Source: Acidisoma cellulosilyticum (GTDB taxonomy: Bacteria; Pseudomonadota; Alphaproteobacteria; Acetobacterales; Acetobacteraceae). Taken from it: a stretch of 64,000 bases of DNA. The DNA is taken from assembly GCF_020621385.1 (NCBI RefSeq), contig NZ_JAESVA010000016.1:1-64000 (forward strand), in the 5' to 3' direction. Position 1 is the first letter of the stretch, and the number at the start of each line of letters is the position of its first letter. Below, in pieces: positions 26,807-35,995 of the stretch. The position numbers and the translations under genes were made by a program. A model generated the notes under the pieces. That model ran no database searches and was not told the DNA's origin. It saw nothing but the letters and a program-made list of their open reading frames with translations.

Positions 26807-28732
26807 TCAGTTAGTTGGGGACATTTGGATCCGCCGCGTTCCACGCGGCCGGATGCCAAATTCTTTTAGCCGGCGATAAAAGGTCGCTCGGCTCATCTGT
26901 AAAGCTTTCGCTGTTTCGGCAGCGTCGTCGTTGTGATCGCGCAGCGCAGCCATCAACATCGCGCGTTCATCGCCGCGTTGTGGGCTGGGAGGCAGGCTAA
27001 TTGCGGCCGGCGGCGCAATCGCTGTGGACGTAACGCCGGCATTGATCTCGATATCAAAAAACAAATGATCCTCCTGGATCATCCCGTCGTCGGCGACGCA
27101 AGCGGCGCGTTGTAGTACGTTGCGCAGTTCACGGAGGTTTCCTGGCCACTCATACGATTGGAGCAACGCCATGGCCGCTGATGACACAGACATCCCAGCA
27201 CCGGCCGGATAATCGGCAAGAATCTTAGCAACGACTTCTGGAAAATCGGTGCGCTCACGCAGTGTAGGCAGGTTCACAACAACGCCCGCGAGACGATAAT
27301 AAAGATCGGCGCGGAATCGTCCTTCTCTCGCCGCCTGAGCCACCGAGACATTGGTTGCGGCAATCACCCGTACATCAACGCGGCGAACTGCACCCCCACC
27401 AATCGGCGTGACCTCTGCGTTTTCTAGAAACCGCAGCAGCCTAGTCTGCAAGGCTACGGGCATGTCGCCGATCTCATCAAGAAAGAGAGTGCCACCCTCT
27501 GCTTGCATGATGCGACCAGTCTGTCCCTCCTTCCGGGCACCGGTGAAAGCCCCGGAGCTATATCCGAAGAGCTCACTGTCGATGAGGGTTTCAGGCATTG
27601 CAGCACAGTTTAAGGCCACAAAAGGCTTGTGTGACCGAGGTCCATCCGCGTGGATGGCACGCGCCAACACGTCCTTACCTGTGCCTGTCTCTCCAAGGAG
27701 CAGCACAGGCAGAGTACTACCGCGCACACGTTGCAGTAAGCCCGCATTTCGTATCATTTTCGGATCACTGCCTACCGTCTCAAGGAGGCTGCGGCTTCCG
27801 GTTACAGGGGCTCGTGCAACATGGTCAGGCCTACCGCTGCTAAGAGGGGAGCGGATGGGGAAATGGATTTTGCTCGGAATCCGCACCCCGTCGATTTTAT
27901 GCACCAACGCAACAGACTTTGACGATCCAGGAGTGAAAAAGGAGTTATCTCGGTCAAAATAATTCCACAGCGATTTGCCGTCGATGCCATATCCGGTTGC
28001 TCTGAGGAAATTCATCGCGTGCCTGTCGGCAGCGATAAGAGAACCCTCTTCACGTGCGGCAACCAGCGCCATCTGACCGGGGCTCACGCGCATTTCCACC
28101 AAACAATGGTCTCGGTGATAGTGGCGGAATAACCGCCTCTCAACCTTTTCAGCCATTTTTATCAGGATGTTATAGGCCATTTGGTGCAATTCTCGCGACA
28201 CCGATTCCGAACTGGTCGTGATATTGAGCACGCCCAGTATATCACCTGAACTGGCAAAAACGGGCGCTGCAGCGCAGCAATTGTCGGTATAACGGCTGAG
28301 AAAATGATCCGATTTATAGAGAGAAACTGGCCGTGCTTCCCAGAGCGAGGTGCCGACGCCGTTGGTTCCTTCCGTTTCTTCAGTCCAAAGAGAACCAGGA
28401 CACTCCAAGCTCGGCACCCCTCCGGCGCCGCTAGCTGGGAGGTTCAATATTGTGACACCAGCCTTGGTGCAGAATGAGACCTCGTAGCCGGAAGGATTTA
28501 TTAATGCAGATAGCTCGAACAGACCAAGCTCAATGATATCCCGATAGGGCTCCAAGGGCTCTGCTTGCCGGCGCCACTCTGTGCGCATGAGTGTATGGGG
28601 ACGCCGCCGCTGAATGGGGTCGAGCTTGTGCACTTCGATACAACGACGCCATGATACATCGACCCAGTTGTCCGCGTCCCGAGCGGTCAGCGATGACAGT
28701 ATATGCGCTCGATGTGCGTTCGCGTCGATCAT
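26807..28732 (-). CDS. Sigma-54-dependent activator, AcoR-like (GAF-AAA+-Fis)
   Basis: 641 residues from ATG 28732 (MIDANAHRAHI), with GGAG nine bases upstream; ATG 28762 is an alternative. The N-terminal 300 residues are an AcoR-type sensor with a GAF-like core (SYTDNCCAAAPVFASSGDILGVLNI region). The central AAA+ domain has Walker A GETGTGKD (about 345), the sigma-54-contacting GAFTGA loop (about 392, SSGAFTGARKEG) and Walker B TLFLDEIGDM. A Fis HTH ends it (NDDAAETAKALQMSRATFYRRL). It activates RpoN promoters when a small ligand binds; acetoin is the ligand for true AcoR, unknown here. It lies centrally among eleven such promoters and is divergent from the monooxygenase. Confidence 0.92.
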   Translation of the reverse strand: MIDANAHRAHILSSLTARDADNWVDVSWRRCIEVHKLDPIQRRRPHTLMRTEWRRQAEPLEPYRDIIELGLFELSALINPSGYEVSFCTKAGVTILNLPASGAGGVPSLECPGSLWTEETEGTNGVGTSLWEARPVSLYKSDHFLSRYTDNCCAAAPVFASSGDILGVLNITTSSESVSRELHQMAYNILIKMAEKVERRLFRHYHRDHCLVEMRVSPGQMALVAAREEGSLIAADRHAMNFLRATGYGIDGKSLWNYFDRDNSFFTPGSSKSVALVHKIDGVRIPSKIHFPIRSPLSSGRPDHVARAPVTGSRSLLETVGSDPKMIRNAGLLQRVRGSTLPVLLLGETGTGKDVLARAIHADGPRSHKPFVALNCAAMPETLIDSELFGYSSGAFTGARKEGQTGRIMQAEGGTLFLDEIGDMPVALQTRLLRFLENAEVTPIGGGAVRRVDVRVIAATNVSVAQAAREGRFRADLYYRLAGVVVNLPTLRERTDFPEVVAKILADYPAGAGMSVSSAAMALLQSYEWPGNLRELRNVLQRAACVADDGMIQEDHLFFDIEINAGVTSTAIAPPAAISLPPSPQRGDERAMLMAALRDHNDDAAETAKALQMSRATFYRRLKEFGIRPRGTRRIQMSPTN

Positions 28733-28887
28733 AGCCCCACTCCATCTTGCCTCCACAGGCAAAGGCCAACTCTGAAAGCGTTTTAGTAGGCAAATTTATA
28801 TAAAGCATGCTCAGCCGCAAGGCAAAAAAAATTTCCGCAAGCTTAGCTGCCTAAACCATGTGCGTAGACGCCTGTCTAAGCAATTTT

Positions 28888-28958
28888 CATCTCACCTTGT
28901 CTCAATTCGTCTCACGCTATGATTGTCACCCATTCTAAATTAGTCGCAGCGATGAGAC
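28888..28958. promoter_or_regulatory. Enhancer-like sites: CTCA every 10 bp plus TGAGAC
   Basis: CTCA occurs at 28891, 28901 and 28911, exactly one helical turn apart (CATCTCACC, TTGTCTCAA, TCGTCTCAC), with an opposite-strand GATGAGACG at 28951. The set lies 125-195 bp upstream of the sigma-54 promoter at 29083 and upstream of the activator gene, as expected for activator-binding enhancers. Confidence 0.55.
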
Positions 28959-29082
28959 GCCGCAGTTCGAGGCTGGGCACTCTCCGCTGAACCCACTAAT
29001 TTTTCTAAAAACATAGATTTTAACGGGGATTTCTTTTTATCTCCGTTAACAAAAACTCCCACTTGTTGACGCTTGCGAATGC

Positions 29083-29098
29083 TGGCATGGCTCTTGCG
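29083..29098 (+). promoter_or_regulatory. Sigma-54 promoter for flavin monooxygenase
   Basis: TGGCATGGCTCTTGCG matches the RpoN consensus, 82 bases before the ATG at 29180. The in-frame extension of the gene up to 29063 would cover this promoter and is therefore excluded. Confidence 0.85.
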
Positions 29099-29179
29099 AT
29101 TGACAACTCCTGCATGGCAAGCGGGTGCAAACGCAGCAAGGCTGCATGCTTTGAGCTTGATTTTAAAAGGGAGTTTGAA

Positions 29180-30283
29180 ATGGACCTCGGCCTTTTCATG
29201 ATGCCGCTTCATGACCAGAAGCGAAACATCACCGACGTTCTGCAGCAAGATCGTGAAGCCATCATCCTTGCGGATAAGCTAGGATTTGCAGAAGCTTGGG
29301 TCGGTGAGCATACGACCTGTTCTGCCGAGCCGATTGTGGATTCCCTTCAGTTTCTCGCGACACTGATAGACGCAACGAAGAACATAAAATTTGCTACTGG
29401 CGTGCTGAATTTGCCGCAGCAGCATCCGGCGACAGTGGCCGGGCGAGTTGCTCAGTTCGATCATCTTTCGCGAGGCCGCTTCATCATGGGTGTCGGGCCT
29501 GGCGGTCTAACATCAGACATGGAATTGTTCGACACGATCAATATGAACCGTGCCGAAATGGTCCTGGACTCGGTTGAGATTATTCATAAGATTTGGGCGT
29601 CCGATCCTCCTTACGAGATTCAAGGCAAATACTGGAAGGCAGTCGTTAAGGACCAAGTGATTCATTCACTGGGATTTGGCCCGATGCTTAAGCCGTATCA
29701 AAAGCCGTATCCGCCGCTTGCAATTTCTGTGATGAGCCCCTCCTCAAGTAGCGCAAAACAAGCAGGTGAGCGTGGTTGGGAGATCGTCTCTGCAAACTTT
29801 ACCCCGGCGTCAAACGTCAAAACTCATTGGGAGCAATACGCCATAGGTTGCTCAAATGCGGGACGCAAAGTTGACCGAACCAAATGGCGTGTTGCACGGT
29901 CGATTCTCGTAACAGATACGGACCAGGAAGCTGCAGATTATCTAGCTCAGGACGAAAGCGCTTACGGCGCTTATTACGATTATATCATCGAAGACATGGC
30001 CGTCTTCAAGATGCTCCGAGTTTTGAAGCCGTCCAAAGAGACCCCAGACGAGGCGGTAACGCGGAAAAATTGCATGGATTGGATGGTGCTTTCAGGGTCT
30101 CCGAAAACAGTTCTCGACAAGCTTGTCGCCTTCGTCGACGAGCTAGGCGGGCCGTTTGGAGGTTTGCTCATGACCCAAAAGGATTGGGATGTGCCTAGCG
30201 TTCATCGCCGGACAATGGAGCTACTGGCGCTGGAGGTAATGCCGAAGTTGCGTCAGCACGTCTCAGCAATGCAGACAGCTTGA
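29180..30283 (+). CDS. Luciferase-like (LLM class) flavin-dependent monooxygenase
   Basis: 367 residues from ATG 29180 (MDLGLFMMPLHDQKR) with AAGGGAG upstream. Bacterial-luciferase-like TIM barrel: AIILADKLGFAEAWVGEHTT at the flavin site, FATGVLNLPQQHPATVAGRVAQFDHLSRGRFIMGVGPGG in the core, and a C-terminal SGSPKTVLDKLVAFVDELG. Length and the GEHTT/HLSRGR pattern resemble limonene 1,2-monooxygenase and related two-component enzymes that use FMNH2 and O2. The reductase partner is probably at 26187. It is divergent from the AcoR-like activator. An epoxidation role fits the epoxide hydrolase but is inference; other oxygenations are possible. Confidence 0.87.
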   Translation: MDLGLFMMPLHDQKRNITDVLQQDREAIILADKLGFAEAWVGEHTTCSAEPIVDSLQFLATLIDATKNIKFATGVLNLPQQHPATVAGRVAQFDHLSRGRFIMGVGPGGLTSDMELFDTINMNRAEMVLDSVEIIHKIWASDPPYEIQGKYWKAVVKDQVIHSLGFGPMLKPYQKPYPPLAISVMSPSSSSAKQAGERGWEIVSANFTPASNVKTHWEQYAIGCSNAGRKVDRTKWRVARSILVTDTDQEAADYLAQDESAYGAYYDYIIEDMAVFKMLRVLKPSKETPDEAVTRKNCMDWMVLSGSPKTVLDKLVAFVDELGGPFGGLLMTQKDWDVPSVHRRTMELLALEVMPKLRQHVSAMQTA

Positions 30284-30288
30284 TCCAC

Positions 30289-30318
30289 GACGCCTCCCAG
30301 CGAATACTGGGAGGCGTC
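30289..30318 (+). terminator. Hairpin after monooxygenase gene
   Basis: GACGCCTCCCAG/CTGGGAGGCGTC is a perfect 12-bp stem with a 6-base loop, shortly after the stop. There is no T-run, but the stem is strong. Confidence 0.7.
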
Positions 30319-30555
30319 AGGGACACGAAGTAGATGATTAAATAAGATCCACAAAGAATTTGGATTAGTCGGCACTATAAGCCAATCAGCGGCCTTGCTC
30401 GGTCATGGTTGGATGGTAAAAAGATCAAATGGCGACCTAAGGTGAGGACGCAGAACGGCCGCGCCACATGGCAGCAAATGAGAGCGTCTTCGCATAGGCG
30501 ACCTGCGTCTCAAGTGAAGTCGGACGAATATCGCGGCAACCTAGAGAGAAATCGA

Positions 30556-32709
30556 GTGACGGATAAAACAATAGCCACCGGAAACCTTGAAGTTGCTAGC
30601 GTTCTTCGGGACTTCGTGGTGAACGAGGCGTTAGTCGGGACTGGACTAGACGCTGACGTTTTTTGGAGAAATTTCGAAACTTTGCTAACAGAGTTTTCTC
30701 CTCGTAACGAAGCTCTTCTGAAGCTGCGGAACACATTTCAAGCAGAAATTGATGCATGGCATGTTGAGCACCGAGGCGGCCCGCATGATGCGGCCGCTTA
30801 CAAAGTTTTTCTTTCGGAAATCGGCTACCTCGTTCCTCAGCCGACCGATCTTCTCATCGAGACAGCGGGCGTTGATGACGAAATTGCGCTGATTTCTGGA
30901 CCACAGCTGGTTGTTCCAGTCACAAACGCTCGCTACGCGCTGAACGCGGCCAATGCCCGTTGGGGTAGCTTGTACGACGCTCTCTACGGAACCGATGCAA
31001 TCGACGAATTGGACGGCGCTGGACGAATGGCAAACTTTAATCCGGTCCGTGCCGCCAAAGTGGTGGCCTACGCGAAAGCATTCCTAGATCGGACCTTCCC
31101 GCTTTCCGAAGGGAGCTACGCGGAAGTTACGGGGTTTTCTGTAGAGAACGGTCAGCTGCAAATACACCAACAGGTCAGAAAAACCGCCCTGCGATCGCCA
31201 GATCAATTTGTGGGATTCAAGGGCGCGGATGCTATCCTGCTGAACAACAACAAATTGCACGTGGAGATAGCGATTGACCGAAGCCACAATATTGGCGCGC
31301 ACGATCTTGCCGGAATTTCCGACATTTTTCTAGAGTCGGCAGTTTCTACGATCATCGATTGCGAGGATAGTGTCTCGGCCGTCGATGCTTCAGATAAGGT
31401 CCTTGTTTACCGCAACTGGCTCGGTCTGATGAAAGGCACTCTCACCGCTTCAGTGGAGAAAAATGGCCAGGTTCAGACGCGGACTTTGAATGAAGACCGA
31501 ATTTATACCGCGCCTGATGGTACGAAATTGGTACTTCCAGGACGTTCTCTGATGCTTGTTCGCAATGTTGGTCATCATATGATGACAGACGCTGTGTTGC
31601 TGGGTGGCAGCGAGGTTCCTGAAACCATCTTGGACGCCGTAATTACTACGTTAATCGCAATGCAGGATCTTCGTCAGCCAGGAAAATTCAGAAACTCTCG
31701 TGCGGGTTCGATTTATATTGTAAAACCCAAGATGCATGGGCCTGAAGAGGTGAGCTTTGCCAATGAGATCTTCGGGGCGGTGGAGCAATTGCTTGATCTA
31801 CCCCGGTTTACGGTCAAAATCGGCATAATGGATGAGGAACGCCGCACCAGCGCTAACCTCAAAGCCTGTATATCACGTGCTCGACATCGCCTGGTTTTCA
31901 TCAACACAGGGTTCCTTGATCGAACCGGTGATGAGATTCATACCTCGATGCAAGCGGGGCCATTCATCCGTAAAGCCGGACTAAAGACTACACCGTGGAT
32001 ACTTGCCTATGAAGATCGCAATGTGGATATCGGCCTTGCCTGCGGCCTAAAGGGCAAAGCCCAGATAGGGAAGGGGATGTGGGCGGCGCCCGACCAAATG
32101 GCTGCAATGTTGCAGCAAAAGATTGCCCATCCGCGGGCAGGTGCAAGTACCGCTTGGGTGCCGTCCCCCACAGCCGCAACGTTACACGCACTGCACTACC
32201 ATGAGATTGACGTCGCCAGCAGCCAGAGCACGATTAGTAATCGCAGCTCAGCGTCTCTCGATGATCTTTTGTCTATCCCGCTGGCGGACGAGGTAAATTA
32301 TTCGTCCGAGGAGATCCAACAGGAGCTCGACAATAACATACAAAGTATTCTTGGCTACGTCGTGCGATGGATTGATCAGGGAATTGGCTGTTCCAAAGTC
32401 CTCGACATACATAATGTCGGTCTCATGGAAGATCGGGCGACTCTCCGGATCTCGTCTCAGCACATAGCAAATTGGCTCCATCATGGGATCGTCAATGAAG
32501 CTCAGGTAATGCGCACGCTGAAGCACATGGCGTTGGTAGTCGATCAGCAGAATCGGAGTGATTCCAACTATAGCTGCCTTGCTCCGAATTACGATGGGGC
32601 CGCTTTTCGAGCTGCTCGTGAACTTATTTTTAGTGGGGTAAGCCAACCGAATGGCTATACCGAGCTTGTCCTCACCCGGTTCCGAAAAGAGGCAAAGAAC
32701 GCTCTCTGA
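30556..32709 (+). CDS. glcB: Malate synthase G
   Basis: 717 residues from GTG 30556 ([20 protein letters not shown]), chosen because it gives the family's usual length (about 720); the frame is open to 30409. Family landmarks are the [24 protein letters not shown] segment, [45 protein letters not shown] and the [17 protein letters not shown] region. It condenses glyoxylate with acetyl-CoA to malate in the cytosol. Placed in a catabolic cluster with a glycine-responsive oxidase, it probably assimilates glyoxylate made there. No convincing sigma-54 promoter is seen before it; it may have its own sigma-70-type promoter. Confidence 0.95.
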   Translation: MTDKTIATGNLEVASVLRDFVVNEALVGTGLDADVFWRNFETLLTEFSPRNEALLKLRNTFQAEIDAWHVEHRGGPHDAAAYKVFLSEIGYLVPQPTDLLIETAGVDDEIALISGPQLVVPVTNARYALNAANARWGSLYDALYGTDAIDELDGAGRMANFNPVRAAKVVAYAKAFLDRTFPLSEGSYAEVTGFSVENGQLQIHQQVRKTALRSPDQFVGFKGADAILLNNNKLHVEIAIDRSHNIGAHDLAGISDIFLESAVSTIIDCEDSVSAVDASDKVLVYRNWLGLMKGTLTASVEKNGQVQTRTLNEDRIYTAPDGTKLVLPGRSLMLVRNVGHHMMTDAVLLGGSEVPETILDAVITTLIAMQDLRQPGKFRNSRAGSIYIVKPKMHGPEEVSFANEIFGAVEQLLDLPRFTVKIGIMDEERRTSANLKACISRARHRLVFINTGFLDRTGDEIHTSMQAGPFIRKAGLKTTPWILAYEDRNVDIGLACGLKGKAQIGKGMWAAPDQMAAMLQQKIAHPRAGASTAWVPSPTAATLHALHYHEIDVASSQSTISNRSSASLDDLLSIPLADEVNYSSEEIQQELDNNIQSILGYVVRWIDQGIGCSKVLDIHNVGLMEDRATLRISSQHIANWLHHGIVNEAQVMRTLKHMALVVDQQNRSDSNYSCLAPNYDGAAFRAARELIFSGVSQPNGYTELVLTRFRKEAKNAL

Positions 32710-32769
32710 CGTTGACTAAAAAGACTAGGTCACCCGACTTGGTCCAACCCCCTAGATCTGCACGATCAT

Positions 32770-33440
32770 TGATGTAGTTTTTGGGTGGAGGTGGATGATG
32801 CCACGGAGAGTTTATAAGCCCGAAGAGATCATTGCGAAGCCCTGTCAGGTTGAGGTTTTGACCTCGCAGGGCAAGTCGGCTTTTGATGCGATCCGTTCGA
32901 TCGAGGACCGCACGCATAACGGTCGCAAGATCCGAATGTTGAATATCGTCGACGAATTCACCCGCGAAGCGCTGGCGATCCGGGTCGCCCGGCGGTTGAA
33001 TTCTAATGATGTCATCGATGCCCTCTCAGACTTGTTCATCTTGCGTGGCGTGCCGGGGCATATCCGTTCAGATAATGGGCCTGAGTTCATAGCCAAGGCC
33101 GTGTAGGCTTAGATCGCTGCCGTTGGCGCTCAGACCGCCTATATCACCCCAGGAAGCCCCTGGAAGAATGGTTACATCGAGAGCTTCAATGCCCGGCTGC
33201 GCGACGAATTTCTCCACGGAGAAATCTTCTACACGCTGCAGGAAGCGGGGGTTTTGATCGAAGCTTGGCGAAGGCAATATAACACGATCCGGCCGCACTC
33301 TTCGCTCGATTACAGGCCGCCAGCACCAGAGGGTCTTAATAGCGCCATCGCCGCAACCCAGTACTCAAAAACGTGGCCTCCTTCATTTCAGCCGCGGCCC
33401 AAATCCATCAGATTAACTACATAAAAACTGGACCAGTCAT
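32770..33440 (+). mobile_element. Decayed IS3-family element
   Basis: An internally deleted and point-mutated IS3-type element, too short for a complete copy. Imperfect ends with TGTAGTTTTTGGGTGGAG at the left and TACATAAAAACTGG at the right suggest inverted repeats. Exact borders are approximate. Confidence 0.65.
32795..33424 (+). pseudogene. IS3-family transposase remnant (OrfA-OrfB fusion with stops)
   Basis: The first 25 codons (MPRRVYKPEEIIAK) resemble OrfA; a deletion then joins them to the OrfB integrase core (RMLNIVDEFTREALAI, HIRSDNGPEFIAKAV). Two in-frame stops (33104 and 33110) replace the usual Q and W, one base each, after which the same frame continues as SPWKNGYIESFNARLRDEF to the stop at 33424. 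Non-functional. Confidence 0.85.
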
Positions 33441-33645
33441 CGGGGCTTGCCAGATGGTGAAAAGTTAGAGTTCAACGGTGGAGAAAGGCCTGGATAGGAG
33501 CGGATCTCTTGGACGCTACTCGGCTCGGATCCGGCATTTGCCGTGTTTGGTCCGGTAATGCAACGACTTAATGTCGGCATGATGTTGTCCAATGACAAAG
33601 CTGATCTGGGCGGCTAAGGTGAAACCGTAAAACCTGCCCGTGTGG

Positions 33646-33996
33646 CTAGTAGATAGCGTAGACCTTGCGCAAGGTTTCGATCACTTCCCAGCGCCCGCTC
33701 CAGCCCGGCGGCAGAATGACCAAATCGCCGCCGGTAACGTCGATCACGTCACCGGTCGCAGCATTGGTCAGTTTAGCTTTTCCCACGATGATATAGGCAA
33801 ATTCTGTGTCGTTACGATTAATGACCGGCCAGCCGCCCGGCTGACATTCCCAGATCCCCAGCCGGCCACCGGCCTCGGCCGCGAGCTTTTGGATCGCTAG
33901 CTGCGGATCGCCATGATCGGCACCTGGCCGTTGACCTGCTGGGCTTAAAGTCATGTCTCGAATTTCTGCGGCTTTTACGATTGTCATGTTATTCAA
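33646..33996 (-). CDS. Cupin domain protein (EutQ/DUF861-like)
   Basis: 116 residues from TTG 33996, which has AAAGGAAAT eight bases upstream; ATG 33987 is possible but further from the ribosome site. A small cupin with GRLGIWECQPGGWPVINRNDTEFAYIIVGKAKLT and VTGGDLVILPPGWSGRWEV, typical of the DUF861/ureidoglycine-aminohydrolase-like single cupins. It is not closely similar to the two cupins near 6.6 and 8.8 kb. Transcription probably begins at the sigma-54 promoter at 34245-34260. These cupins often neighbour DAO-type FAD oxidases, as here with the divergent gene at 34556. Confidence 0.82.
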   Translation of the reverse strand: MNNMTIVKAAEIRDMTLSPAGQRPGADHGDPQLAIQKLAAEAGGRLGIWECQPGGWPVINRNDTEFAYIIVGKAKLTNAATGDVIDVTGGDLVILPPGWSGRWEVIETLRKVYAIY

Positions 33997-34073
33997 AACT
34001 AATTTCCTTTACCAACGAGTCTCGCTGTTCGCTTAGTTAGCCGACCGACGGTTTGGCTGCGTTGCGCTCAAGA

Positions 34074-34205
34074 TCATTCAGTGTGCTGCTTCCTGACGCC
34101 AGGGCTTCTGCCTAGTTCAACCGGTGGCCCACCTGAATCCATGCATCGCAAAATGCGGTGCCACGATATCTGAAGCTCCTGGTCCGACACTACTGTGATC
34201 GGCAT
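34074..34205 (-). CDS. Possible small ORF, 43 residues
   Basis: ATG 34205 to a stop at 34074, lying between the sigma-54 promoter at 34245 and the cupin gene. It encodes a protein starting MPITVVSDQELQISWHRI. I recognise no family. It may be a small leader gene or a fragment of a lost gene. Confidence 0.25.
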   Translation of the reverse strand: MPITVVSDQELQISWHRILRCMDSGGPPVELGRSPGVRKQHTE

Positions 34206-34244
34206 CGCGCAAATATCGAGATGGCTGCACGTTAGAATGATCGT

Positions 34245-34260
34245 AGCAAGAGCCGTGCCA
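34245..34260 (-). promoter_or_regulatory. Sigma-54 promoter for third cupin gene
   Basis: Minus-strand TGGCACGGCTCTTGCT is a perfect RpoN match. The cupin start is about 250 bases downstream. Confidence 0.78.
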
Positions 34261-34473
34261 GCCTTTCGGCAAATTTTGGCTGCTGATATTGGCTTTCGGG
34301 TAACGGCACAGCCCCTTCCCAACAGAGCGCAGGAAAAAGAAGATACCTACTGATGTTCGGCGTCCTCTGGTCCTTAGAAGAGATGACGTCGCGACGGGTT
34401 GGGAGACAATGCGACACATTGAAAATCTCCGGAACACGCTTTGGCCCGGAAAGCCTTCCCTTGCCACCAATCG

Positions 34474-34489
34474 GATGAGATCAATCTCA
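34474..34489. promoter_or_regulatory. TGAGAT-CA-ATCTCA inverted repeat
   Basis: A 6-bp inverted repeat with a 2-base spacer, directly upstream of the sigma-54 promoter at 34491 and about 215 bp upstream of the opposite one at 34245. It is similar to the palindrome at 22834 and is a candidate activator site. Confidence 0.45.
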
Positions 34490-34490
34490 T

Positions 34491-34506
34491 TGGCATGTCT
34501 TTTGCT
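34491..34506 (+). promoter_or_regulatory. Sigma-54 promoter for DAO-type oxidase
   Basis: TGGCATGTCTTTTGCT is a perfect RpoN match, 50 bases before the ATG at 34556. Confidence 0.82.
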
Positions 34507-34555
34507 CAAATGATTTTGCAAACTGGACCAAGGACGGCCAGGCCGGAGCACACCT

Positions 34556-35995
34556 ATGCTAAATCTGCTGATGCCGCCAAGCAGCTACCGAGAAGAGGAC
34601 CGTTCCTGGTGGCTAAACGACGTGCGATCGCTGCAAGGCGCCTTAAGGAATCACGCGCGCCTAACCGGCACGCAGACGGCGGATGTAGCTATCATTGGCG
34701 GCGGGTTTACCGGCATGTGGAGCGCGCTGGCGCTTTTGGACCGCCACCCCAAGTTACGTATCACTGTTTTGGATGCTTTTCGCTGTGGCGAAGGCGCGAG
34801 TTCCCGCAACGGGGGGAAGGCTCATGGCTATTGGTCGAGCCTCGGCCGGCTGAGCCAACAGCTCGGCGCATCCGCAGCCCTTGCCACGGCCAGGCTCGGC
34901 GACAAGGCGCAAGACCAGCTACGCAGCTTCTGCACCAGCAGCGGGCGCGATTGTTGGTGGCAGGAAAGCGGCAATCTGGCGATCTCGACGGCCGCGTCGC
35001 AGGATTATAAAATCGCCGAAGCCGTGGCCGTTGCCGCGCGCATGGGCGTGGCGGATAGTGTTGTAGCGCTGTCGCAAGACGAAATGGTGCAGCATATCAA
35101 GGCGCCACTATTTCGTGGTGGACTGCTCTATCGCGAGGGGGCAACCGTCCACCCGGCCCGTGTCGCCCACTATCTGCGCGCCGAAATCCAAGCGCGCGGT
35201 TGCGCGATCTATGAGGATACGCAGATAGCCGCGATTACTCCAACTGAAAACGGTGCCGTGCTGCACAGCGCAAACGGCCAACTAACGGCAGGCAAGGTGA
35301 TACTAACGACGAACTTCGCTCTCTCCAGCCTGGCACATCTGCGGCCGCATCTCACTAATTTTTCAAGCTATGCCACGATGAGCCGCCCCGCCCCGGAAGC
35401 GCTGCGTGGTCATGGCTGGCTGGGCAGCGTCGGCGCGGCCGACCTGCGGATGTTCCTGCATTATTTCCGCAAGGCCGGAGACCGCGTTCTTATGGGTGCG
35501 GGCTCCGGTCCCATCGGCTTCGGTCAGGCATTGCAAGCTGAGCGCCTGCGGCAGGACAAGCCATCCCTGCGTCGCCCCGCCAATGCGCTTCAGCGCCTCC
35601 TACCCGGGTTTTCTACCCAGGATATCGAGCGCAGCTGGGGTTGGCCTATCGACGTCACCGCCGACAGGCTGCCTTACGCAGCACGTCTCAAAGGGCAAAA
35701 TATCTTTTATGGCGGCGGGTTCTCAGGCCATGGCGTCAACCCAACCCTGATTATTGGCCAATGCTTGGCGTCTCTGGTGACGGGCCAAGACGACGAATGG
35801 ACGAGATCACCGTTCTGCCAGCGCAAAATGCCGAGTTTGCCGCCGGAACCCCTGCGGTTTATCGGCGGCTCCGCCGTACGCTGGGGTATCATGAGCTGCG
35901 AGAATGACGAAGAAGATGGGCATTCACCCAATATGGCTGCCCGGTTCTGTGCAGCTTTGCCACGTCTGACCGGCATGTCTATTGGGTTACGCTAG
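34556..35995 (+). CDS. DAO-family FAD-dependent oxidoreductase (PuuB/OrdL-like)
   Basis: 479 residues. After an N-terminal SYREEDRSWWLNDVR lead (typical of gamma-glutamylputrescine/amine oxidases of the OrdL type) comes the FAD fold DVAIIGGGFTGMWSALALLDR, then FRCGEGASSRNGGKAHG. The catalytic half includes LFRGGLLYREGATVHPARVAHYL and the C-terminal FAD contact FYGGGFSGHGVNPTLIIGQ. It should oxidise a C-N bond of an amine or amino acid. The last about 60 residues are not family-typical, but their final GMSIGLR is also preserved in the decayed paralogue at 19.4-20.5 kb, so they are probably native. Confidence 0.88.
   Translation: MLNLLMPPSSYREEDRSWWLNDVRSLQGALRNHARLTGTQTADVAIIGGGFTGMWSALALLDRHPKLRITVLDAFRCGEGASSRNGGKAHGYWSSLGRLSQQLGASAALATARLGDKAQDQLRSFCTSSGRDCWWQESGNLAISTAASQDYKIAEAVAVAARMGVADSVVALSQDEMVQHIKAPLFRGGLLYREGATVHPARVAHYLRAEIQARGCAIYEDTQIAAITPTENGAVLHSANGQLTAGKVILTTNFALSSLAHLRPHLTNFSSYATMSRPAPEALRGHGWLGSVGAADLRMFLHYFRKAGDRVLMGAGSGPIGFGQALQAERLRQDKPSLRRPANALQRLLPGFSTQDIERSWGWPIDVTADRLPYAARLKGQNIFYGGGFSGHGVNPTLIIGQCLASLVTGQDDEWTRSPFCQRKMPSLPPEPLRFIGGSAVRWGIMSCENDEEDGHSPNMAARFCAALPRLTGMSIGLR

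Noticed and set aside
34147-34163. Additional sigma-54-like element on the minus strand (TGGCACCGCATTTTGCG)
   Set aside because: The GG-to-GC spacing is 11 rather than 10, which RpoN normally does not tolerate.
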